From an uncultured bacterium (GTDB lineage Bacteria > Verrucomicrobiota > Kiritimatiellia > RFP12 > UBA1067), in assembly GCA_946401765.1 (NCBI GenBank), contig CAMIVJ010000052.1:1-11465 (forward strand): a stretch of DNA of 11,465 bases, in the 5' to 3' direction. The notes beneath the pieces were generated by a model. The model had not been told where the DNA came from and did not search any database. It saw only the letters and a list, made by a program, of their open reading frames with translations. Positions 6,234 to 11,465 of this stretch are shown here, piece after piece. The number at the start of each line of letters is the position of its first letter. The stretch's first letter is position 1. Made by a program: the position numbers and the translations under genes.

Positions 6234-8462
6234 ATGCGAACGCGCCTCCACATGCGCCTCGTGGCGCGCACAGCGGCGTGGTGCGCCGCCACGGCGGCAG
6301 TTGTCTTCGCCGTGTCGTGGGCGCTTATCGACCCGCATCTCGAGATGGCCGAAGACTATCCGTGCGGCACTCTTCTGCGCGACGACTCGGGCCGCCTTCT
6401 GCGCGTCACGCTGGGCAAGGGCGACGTGGACTGCCGTCCGTCATACGCGGCCGACCGCGACGACTGGATCGTTAAGGCGCTGGTGGCCGGCGAGGACCAC
6501 CGCTTCTTCTCGCACTTCGGCGTGAATCCGCTCAGCGTTGTGCGCGCAACGTTCCAGAACGTGTTCGCTAGGCGGCGCATATCGGGGGCGTCCACTCTCA
6601 CGATGCAGGCCTCTCGTCTCATCTGCCCGCATCCGCGCACACTCGCGTGGAAGTACGTGGAGTCGTTCCGCGCGATGCAGATCGAGCGCCGGCACGACAA
6701 GCTGTGGATACTCTCGCAGTATCTGAACCGCGCGCCGTTCGGCTCGAATCTGGTGGGAGTGGAGGCGGCGGCGAACGGGTGGTTCGGGAAGCGCGCGAAG
6801 GACCTTGGCCTCGGCGAGGCGGCTATGCTGGCGGGAATGGTGCAGAGTCCGTCGCGGTTCCGTCCCGACAGGCATCTGGACAGCGCGCTGAAGCGGCGCG
6901 ACTGGGTGCTCACGCGGATGCTTGAGCTTGGCATGATAGACAGGGCACAGCACGAGGGAGCGCGTTCCTCAAGACCAAGGCTATTGCGCGGCACGAGGCC
7001 GTTCGACGAACCATTCTTCTGCGACTGGGCAATGCGCCACGTAGAACGGCGCTCGCTCTCAGGGCGCGACGTCACGACCACTCTCAACGCCGATGTGCAG
7101 GCACGCGCAAGGCACGCGGCCGACTCCGCCTCGGCCGGCGGCCTTTCCGCCGCCGCTGTCGTCATGAGGGCGAATACCGGAGAGGTTCTGGCTCTCGCAT
7201 GCTCAGGCGACTATTTCTCGCCAGAGGCCGGCCAGGTGAACACGGCGCTCTCGCCGCGTCCCGCAGGATCGACGCTGAAGCCCTTTCTAACAGCCCTCGC
7301 ATTCGACCGTGGACTCGTCACGCCAGACGAGCGCCTTGCCGACGTGCCAAAGGCGTATCACGGCTACAATCCGCAGAACTTCGACGCAACGCACCGCGGC
7401 ACAGTGACTGCGGCGGACGCGCTCGTGCTGTCGCTGAATCTCCCCTTCGTCGAGCTTCTGCAGCGCGTGGGACTTTCGTCCTTTGGCGACACGCTGCGTT
7501 CGCTTGGATGCCTCAACATGTCCGATGCCGACGAGACGTACGGCCTTGGAATGGCAATCGGCAACGTGCATGTATCGCTCATCGAGCTTGTTGGCGCATA
7601 CGCCTGCCTCGCAAGCGGCGGCACACGCGTGGAGCCGTGCGCGCTGCGAGATGAAGTGCAGGCGACCTCGGCGCAGCATGAATCGAGAATCTTTTCCAAA
7701 GGCGCCTGCTGGCTCGTGGCGGACATTCTTTCCGGCGAGGAGCGAAGCGCCGCCGCTCTCGGGCATGTGGCGGACGTAAAGACCGCTCGCTTCGCGTGGA
7801 AGACCGGCACTTCCGCCGCATACCGCGACGCCTGGACTGTCGCGTGGAACCCCGAGTACGTGGTTGGAGTGTGGTGCGGCCACAAGAGCGGACGCTTCGG
7901 CGACTCGACCGTCGTGGGCGCGCTTGCAGCCGCCCCGCACTGCTGGGAGCTGGCGCGCAGCCTCTATCCTGCGGACGAAGGGCCGTGGTTTGAGCGTCCA
8001 CCCGAGGTGTTCGAGCGCGAAGTGTGCGGCGAAAGCGGACTTCCCGCCACGCCTGAATGCCCCGAAAGGCGGCAGGGGCGCGCCCTTCTCGGGCGTTCGC
8101 CGCACATCCTCTGCCCCATGCACCGCATCGGGGCGGATGGCGAAGCGGAGACGCGACGCGACGCCTTTGTGGACGCATACGCGGGCACTGCAGGCAAGGC
8201 GCGCCGCCTCGCGATACGCAAGCCCGACGACGGCGCCGTCTTTCGCCTCATCGGCTCGCTGCCGTCCCAGCGAATCGTCTGCACGGTGGCGGGCAACGTG
8301 GAGAACGGCCGGCTGTGGTGGTTTGTGGACGGCAAGGCCGCAGGCGAGACCGTGGGCTCGCAGAAGTTCGCCTGGCCGCCAGAACTAGGCGCCCACAGAA
8401 TTTCGTGTTCCACGGCGGACGGCGTCTCGGCGTCTGTTTCCGTTACCGTTGTTGCGGATTGA
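6234..8462 (+). CDS. pbpC: Penicillin-binding protein 1C (bifunctional glycosyltransferase/transpeptidase)
   Basis: Class A PBP that polymerises and crosslinks peptidoglycan at the outer face of the inner membrane. Residues about 11-31 are a signal-anchor helix. The GT51 glycosyltransferase (about 70-240) shows GEDHRFFSHFG with catalytic E87, GASTLTMQ (118-125), a second acidic site E143 in KYVESFRAMQIE, and LSQYLNRAPFG. The transpeptidase has all three active-site motifs: SxxK at S346-K349 (PAGSTLKP), SxN at 400-402 (LSLNLP) and KTG at 523-525 (WKTGTSAAYRDAW). The C-terminal region from about 655 matches the PBP1C-specific beta domain (BiPBP_C), including NGRLWWFVDG. The length of 742 aa is close to E. 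coli PbpC (770). The gene lies 21 bases after clpC, without a visible Shine-Dalgarno, and is probably co-transcribed; M7 (ATG at 6252) is an alternative start. Its last 78 bases overlap the opposing SEDS gene. Confidence 0.95.
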   Translation: MRTRLHMRLVARTAAWCAATAAVVFAVSWALIDPHLEMAEDYPCGTLLRDDSGRLLRVTLGKGDVDCRPSYAADRDDWIVKALVAGEDHRFFSHFGVNPLSVVRATFQNVFARRRISGASTLTMQASRLICPHPRTLAWKYVESFRAMQIERRHDKLWILSQYLNRAPFGSNLVGVEAAANGWFGKRAKDLGLGEAAMLAGMVQSPSRFRPDRHLDSALKRRDWVLTRMLELGMIDRAQHEGARSSRPRLLRGTRPFDEPFFCDWAMRHVERRSLSGRDVTTTLNADVQARARHAADSASAGGLSAAAVVMRANTGEVLALACSGDYFSPEAGQVNTALSPRPAGSTLKPFLTALAFDRGLVTPDERLADVPKAYHGYNPQNFDATHRGTVTAADALVLSLNLPFVELLQRVGLSSFGDTLRSLGCLNMSDADETYGLGMAIGNVHVSLIELVGAYACLASGGTRVEPCALRDEVQATSAQHESRIFSKGACWLVADILSGEERSAAALGHVADVKTARFAWKTGTSAAYRDAWTVAWNPEYVVGVWCGHKSGRFGDSTVVGALAAAPHCWELARSLYPADEGPWFERPPEVFEREVCGESGLPATPECPERRQGRALLGRSPHILCPMHRIGADGEAETRRDAFVDAYAGTAGKARRLAIRKPDDGAVFRLIGSLPSQRIVCTVAGNVENGRLWWFVDGKAAGETVGSQKFAWPPELGAHRISCSTADGVSASVSVTVVAD

Positions 8463-9524
8463 ACTTTTCTTCTTCTCAGGAACGACAAGTTCTTCTTCGG
8501 GCTTCCCGGTACCAGCAAGGCCCGCGAGGATTCCGCACATTGCGAGAGTGGCGACAAGCGAAGTGCCGCCGTGGGAAATGAGCGGCAGAGGAATGCCGGT
8601 CATCGGCAATGCGTTCAGAACGCCTGCGACGTTCAGGCACATCTGCACGCATATCGCGGCGGCAAGTCCGCACGAAAGAACCGCGCTGCCCTGCCTCTCC
8701 GCATCTAGGGAACGCGCCGCCGAAAGGAATGCCGCAGCGACAACTGCGGCCCATATCGAAAGCAGCACGGCGCAGCCGACGATTCCAAGATCCTCGGCGA
8801 GGGCCGCATACACGAAATCGCTGGAGACGATGGGAACGTAGTCGGCGTGTCCAAGGCCGAAGCCTGAACCGAAGGCGCCGCCGCGCACAATGGCCACAAG
8901 TCCCTGCAGCGTCTGCCAGCCCGCGCCCGTCGCGTCGGCAAGCGGATCGCGCCACACCGCGAAGCGCACGGCGAGATGCCCGACGGGGAATGCCGCCGCA
9001 AGCGCAAAGGCTGCAGCAATCGCGACAATTGCGCCAAGCCCCCACGCCCACGACACGACGAACAGAATCGCGGCGAACGTGAGAGCCAGCTGCGCAGCAA
9101 GGCCGAAGTCTCCAACCGCGGCGGCAAGGGCCACTATCGAACCATATCCGATGAACAGCATCGGTTTCGGACGCGCCTCGTCGCAGGCAAGGCGAGCCGC
9201 CGCGAATACTACCGCGCCAAGCTTCACAAACTCGGAAGGATTGATGAGACCAGGGAGGTAGAGTCCGCCTCTGTATCTTCTGCCGAAGACGATCAGCATC
9301 ATCATCACGGCCGCGCACGCGCCCCAAGCGATCACGGCACCGCGTCTGCTTTTCAGAAGCCTCTCCGCCCTTCCGCCCGCGCATGCGAACGCGGCCGCGA
9401 CGGCGCACACCATGCCAACCGTGGGCAAGGCAAGCCCCTGCGCGGCCTCGGCGAGGCGTACCTGAAAGGCGATGCCGAAAAGCGCCAAAACCACGGCGCC
9501 AAGTGATATGACGACGCGGCTCAT
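8385..9524 (-). CDS. SEDS family peptidoglycan glycosyltransferase (FtsW/RodA/SpoVE type)
   Basis: Polytopic inner-membrane lipid II polymerase of the shape, elongation, division and sporulation family. Most of its 379 residues form hydrophobic helices (about 9-10 predicted by eye). Family signatures are clear: NPSEFVKLG (95-103), GDFGLAAQLAL at the usual PDLGTA position (about 138-148), WRDPLADATGAGWQTLQGLVAI (in two parts, 191-212) followed by RGGAFGSGFGLG, SDFVYAALAEDLG with the probable catalytic Asp236, NVAGVLNALPMTG, and GIPLPLISHGGTS (310-322). The usual FLPExxTDF is YVPIVSSDF here, so the Glu and Thr are replaced. The tail (about 340-379) is basic and cytoplasmic. A GGATG at 9531-9535 gives a weak Shine-Dalgarno for the ATG at 9524. 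I cannot decide between FtsW and RodA from sequence, and no class B PBP partner lies in the window. It is last in a minus-strand run behind a lipoprotein gene, and its 3' end overlaps pbpC antisense. Confidence 0.93.
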   Translation of the reverse strand: MSRVVISLGAVVLALFGIAFQVRLAEAAQGLALPTVGMVCAVAAAFACAGGRAERLLKSRRGAVIAWGACAAVMMMLIVFGRRYRGGLYLPGLINPSEFVKLGAVVFAAARLACDEARPKPMLFIGYGSIVALAAAVGDFGLAAQLALTFAAILFVVSWAWGLGAIVAIAAAFALAAAFPVGHLAVRFAVWRDPLADATGAGWQTLQGLVAIVRGGAFGSGFGLGHADYVPIVSSDFVYAALAEDLGIVGCAVLLSIWAAVVAAAFLSAARSLDAERQGSAVLSCGLAAAICVQMCLNVAGVLNALPMTGIPLPLISHGGTSLVATLAMCGILAGLAGTGKPEEELVVPEKKKSSIRNNGNGNRRRDAVRRGTRNSVGA

Positions 9525-9583
9525 CTATGGCATCCGGATCAATGGAGGACGGAGGCTGAAGTCGAAATCGCCTTGAGGCCTGC

Positions 9584-11056
9584 TCATCTCTTGAACGTCA
9601 CCTGCTTCACTGCGGGAGTGGCCTGGGGACTTGGCTTGCGAATGAAGACGAGCGTATTTCCTGGCTCGAGCGTGAGCTCGATCTTCTGGCCGTCCGCCCA
9701 CACGTCGATTCGACCGTCCGCCGGCCTTGTCACACGAGCCACCTTCACGGTCTTCGGCAGAGCCGTCCAGCTGCGCAGATCGGCTCCTGTCGTTGCCATC
9801 GCCCACGCTGCAACGGCCATCTGGGACATTCTGAGCGCCCAGTAGTCGGCCGAATTGCCCTTCTTCATCGCCCGCCTCTCGGCGGCGTCCGCTGCAACTC
9901 CCAACGCCACCTGCACGCCAGCCTTCACCATGGTGCGCGTGATCTCGCGGGCGATCGCGCCGCGCATGTACACGTCGTATTCGGTCTTAAGCAGCCTGTC
10001 GACGTCGGCAAGCTCCTCCATCTGCACAACGGCCCCGCTGCTCGCGGCGACGCGCCAGCTCGTCGCGCCGGCGCCGCGCATTCGCAGAACAGGCAGCGCC
10101 ATGCCCACGTAGGGCGCGTAGTTCCCGACGAACGGCATGAAGAAGAGCGGCAGGTCGAGCCGCCACTCCTCGCGCGTCGGGCACAGGCCGTCTTCTGCCC
10201 ATATCCACACCTGTTCCACAGGACGCCGCCCGCCGGCCGCTCCTGCGAAGTCATTCGCCGCCACTGAATTCGCCGGGCACAGAGCCGCGACGTCCTTCAG
10301 GTAGTCGCTTCCTCCGTCGCCGCGTAGCCAGCGGAACACGCCCGCCACATGCTCCACGTACGTGTTCATGTAGTCGCGTGGCGCAAGAGCGTCCAGATTG
10401 CCGGATGTCGCGGGATTGAAGTTGCAGTTCTGCTGCACCTGGGCCGAGAACGAGGCGTTGGCAAGGACACCCGCGACCTGGCTGTCGCTTCCCTGCATCT
10501 GCGCATTGTTCTGCGAGGCGTAGGAGCTTGCGTCCCTGCGCATCCGTTCGGCCGCCGCCGCCACGTCCTTGCGCCTCTCCCATATCCAGTTCTCCTGGTG
10601 CTGGGCGGCGCGGTTGAACTCTGTGCGCGCGGCGTTGACGTTGCCCGCCGTAATGTAGTCGATCGCCTTGTAGAGGCAGGTGAACACGCGGTCCTGACCG
10701 CCGCCGTCATAGTCGAACGCCTTGTCGTTAGTCATCATCGCAAGGGCGCCATCGCCTGCTCTGGCGAAGACGGACGTCTTGTCGTTCGCGATCATTGCGT
10801 CTTCGGCCGCGTCGAACATGGCCTGCGCACGCGCCTTGTCGTCCGCCATGTACAGTGCACCGCCCGCCATGAGCTGCCATAGAAGCTGCGAACCGTCCTT
10901 CTTCGACGCGAGCTCGATCGTTTCGTCAACCGGCGCGCCGTAGTTGCCTGCAACCAATGCGGCCTCGTAGTCGCGCAGCACGTCCTCCGTGGTACGGCAA
11001 CCGGCGGCGCACGCCAACGCGAGCGCCGCCGCCGTGGTCTTCCACCAGCATTTCAT
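9584..11056 (-). CDS. Predicted envelope lipoprotein, COG3014-like
   Basis: The 490-residue protein starts with MKCWWK, a short hydrophobic run and the lipobox-like AAGC (C20), so it is probably a lipoprotein anchored in a periplasmic membrane leaflet. The N-terminal half is helical and TPR-like: DGSQLLWQLMAGGALYMADD and KARAQAMFDAAEDAM (about 54-88), then VFTCLYKAIDYITAGNVNAA plus RTEFNRAAQHQ (about 124-154), then RDYMNTYVEHVAGVFRWLRG (about 227-246). The C-terminal part has ADLRSWTALPKTVKVARV (about 425-442) and a small beta-rich end. This order resembles the uncharacterised COG3014 family as I recall it; no biochemical function is known to me. Several internal cysteines (C127, C211, C260, C292) could form disulfides. 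AGGG (11065-11068), partly within the upstream gene's stop codon, is a well-spaced ribosome site, implying an operon with the GLQIGLVN-repeat gene. The SEDS gene follows after 59 bases. Confidence 0.75.
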   Translation of the reverse strand: MKCWWKTTAAALALACAAGCRTTEDVLRDYEAALVAGNYGAPVDETIELASKKDGSQLLWQLMAGGALYMADDKARAQAMFDAAEDAMIANDKTSVFARAGDGALAMMTNDKAFDYDGGGQDRVFTCLYKAIDYITAGNVNAARTEFNRAAQHQENWIWERRKDVAAAAERMRRDASSYASQNNAQMQGSDSQVAGVLANASFSAQVQQNCNFNPATSGNLDALAPRDYMNTYVEHVAGVFRWLRGDGGSDYLKDVAALCPANSVAANDFAGAAGGRRPVEQVWIWAEDGLCPTREEWRLDLPLFFMPFVGNYAPYVGMALPVLRMRGAGATSWRVAASSGAVVQMEELADVDRLLKTEYDVYMRGAIAREITRTMVKAGVQVALGVAADAAERRAMKKGNSADYWALRMSQMAVAAWAMATTGADLRSWTALPKTVKVARVTRPADGRIDVWADGQKIELTLEPGNTLVFIRKPSPQATPAVKQVTFKR

Positions 11057-11064
11057 ATCAGCAG

Positions 11065-11068
11065 CCCT
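11065..11068 (-). promoter_or_regulatory. Shine-Dalgarno site of the lipoprotein gene, overlapping the upstream stop
   Basis: AGGG on the minus strand, eight bases before the ATG at 11056, shares bases with the TAG stop at 11069-11067. This suggests coupled translation of the two genes and supports this start over later methionines. Confidence 0.5.
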
Positions 11069-11465
11069 ACCAGCCGATGTTTATGATTGGAAAGAAGCCC
11101 TGCGAAGTCGCGAAGTTGAGGAGGCCGATCTGCACGCCCTCAAGACGCTCCACGTAGTTCACAAGCCCGATCTGAAGACCTGCCGCCCTGCGTCCGGCAA
11201 GGTTCACGAGACCCACCTGCAGGCCCAGCGCGTCGCCGTCCGCCCTGTTGCCCAGAACGTTCGCCGCAATGCCGCGGAATTCGCCCGAATACGAGAACGC
11301 GCCAAGGTCCACGCCGCGCGTCCACGCGTAGCGCCCCCATCCGAGGTTAAGGCGCAGTCCCGTCACGCTCGACTCGTCGTTCGGCAGGCTCCACGGCAGC
11401 AGCGTGAAGCCGATCACCGTGTTGTACGCCCTGTATCCGTAGGGGTTCCCCGCCCCGCGCTGCAC
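11067..11465 (-). CDS. GLQIGLVN-repeat surface protein (LA_2272-like), C-terminal part (5' end outside window)
   Basis: The frame is open to the window edge, so the first visible codon (GTG at 11465) is not necessarily the start and any signal peptide is outside. The visible 132 residues contain Gly/aromatic-rich strand-like sequence (TGLRLNLGWGRYAWTRGVDL) and then tandem units built on GLQVGLVN, GLQIGLVN and GVQIGLLN (about residues 81-117), spaced 14-15 residues. These match repeats annotated in other bacteria as the LA_2272-like surface repeat, named from Leptospira. The protein ends GFFPIINIGW; alternating hydrophobics and a terminal aromatic residue are typical of outer-membrane beta-strands. 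Function is unknown; surface or outer-membrane location is inference. It lies 10 bases upstream of the lipoprotein gene and is likely co-transcribed with it. Confidence 0.75.
   Translation of the reverse strand: MQRGAGNPYGYRAYNTVIGFTLLPWSLPNDESSVTGLRLNLGWGRYAWTRGVDLGAFSYSGEFRGIAANVLGNRADGDALGLQVGLVNLAGRRAAGLQIGLVNYVERLEGVQIGLLNFATSQGFFPIINIGW
11115..11225 (-). repeat. Three tandem coding repeats, consensus G[LV]Q[VI]GL[VL]N
   Basis: Within the truncated surface protein, the units start at residues 81, 96 and 110 (GLQVGLVN, GLQIGLVN, GVQIGLLN), joined by variable 6-7 residue linkers. A degenerate earlier unit, RGIAANVLGN, may precede them. The regular spacing suggests stacked short beta-strands or a beta-solenoid. 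Confidence 0.7.

Noticed and set aside
8462..8493. GAACTT...AAGTTC inverted repeat at the pbpC stop as a terminator
   Set aside because: A six-base AT-rich stem with a 20-base loop, and the region codes for the SEDS tail; too weak to call.
8476..9408. 310-codon minus-strand open frame within the SEDS gene, another frame
   Set aside because: Arg/Gly/Cys-rich translation without domains; the overlapping SEDS reading frame carries all family signatures.
1..11465. CRISPR arrays, tRNA/rRNA genes, insertion sequences, attachment sites, phage or toxin-antitoxin genes
   Set aside because: No regularly spaced direct repeats, structured RNA signatures, transposase motifs or terminal inverted repeats were seen, and coding sequence fills almost the whole window.

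Overview
The window is GC-rich (apart from one AT-rich promoter), gene-dense bacterial chromosome with no mobile elements, tRNAs, rRNAs or CRISPR. It has nine protein-coding genes, two of them cut by the window ends, and no gene-free stretch over 300 bases; the longest gap is the 93-base promoter region at 1081-1173. The gene set (FtsK, RodZ-like protein, McsA/McsB/ClpC, PBP1C, a SEDS protein, an envelope lipoprotein and a GLQIGLVN-repeat surface protein) suggests a diderm. A McsA-McsB-ClpC set together with PBP1C and outer-membrane-type proteins would fit the PVC group (Kiritimatiellota/Verrucomicrobiota/Lentisphaerota). That placement is inference, not proven.

Layout, plus strand: the 3' part of ftsK (1-1080) is followed by an AT-rich intergenic region with a perfect extended -10 promoter (TGGTATAAT). 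This promoter probably drives a tightly packed run: a rodZ-like gene (1174-2268), mcsA (2276-2839), an mcsB-like gene (2836-3690), clpC (about 3729-6212) and pbpC (6234-8462). Adjacent genes are separated by 38 bases or fewer, or overlap. Minus strand, reading right to left: a truncated GLQIGLVN-repeat protein (11465-11067), a COG3014-like lipoprotein (11056-9584) and an FtsW/RodA/SpoVE family SEDS protein (9524-8385). The two runs converge, and the ends of pbpC and the SEDS gene overlap by 78 bp in antisense.

Biology: the left run joins DNA translocation and cell-shape functions (FtsK, RodZ-like) to a Clp protein-quality module, then to a bifunctional peptidoglycan synthase. In Firmicutes the Clp module is ctsR-mcsA-mcsB-clpC. 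Here no CtsR is encoded and a membrane-anchored HTH protein of the RodZ type occupies the first position. The most notable observation is that the McsB homologue looks like a pseudokinase. It is short (284 aa), most of its ATP-binding N-terminal half is missing, the catalytic cysteine position is Phe, and several phosphate-binding arginines are replaced. McsA (all four CXXC pairs) and ClpC (both AAA+ modules and both GTEH motifs of the phospho-arginine-binding N-domain) look intact. The sequence therefore suggests a ClpC system in which McsB has become a non-catalytic adaptor or scaffold.
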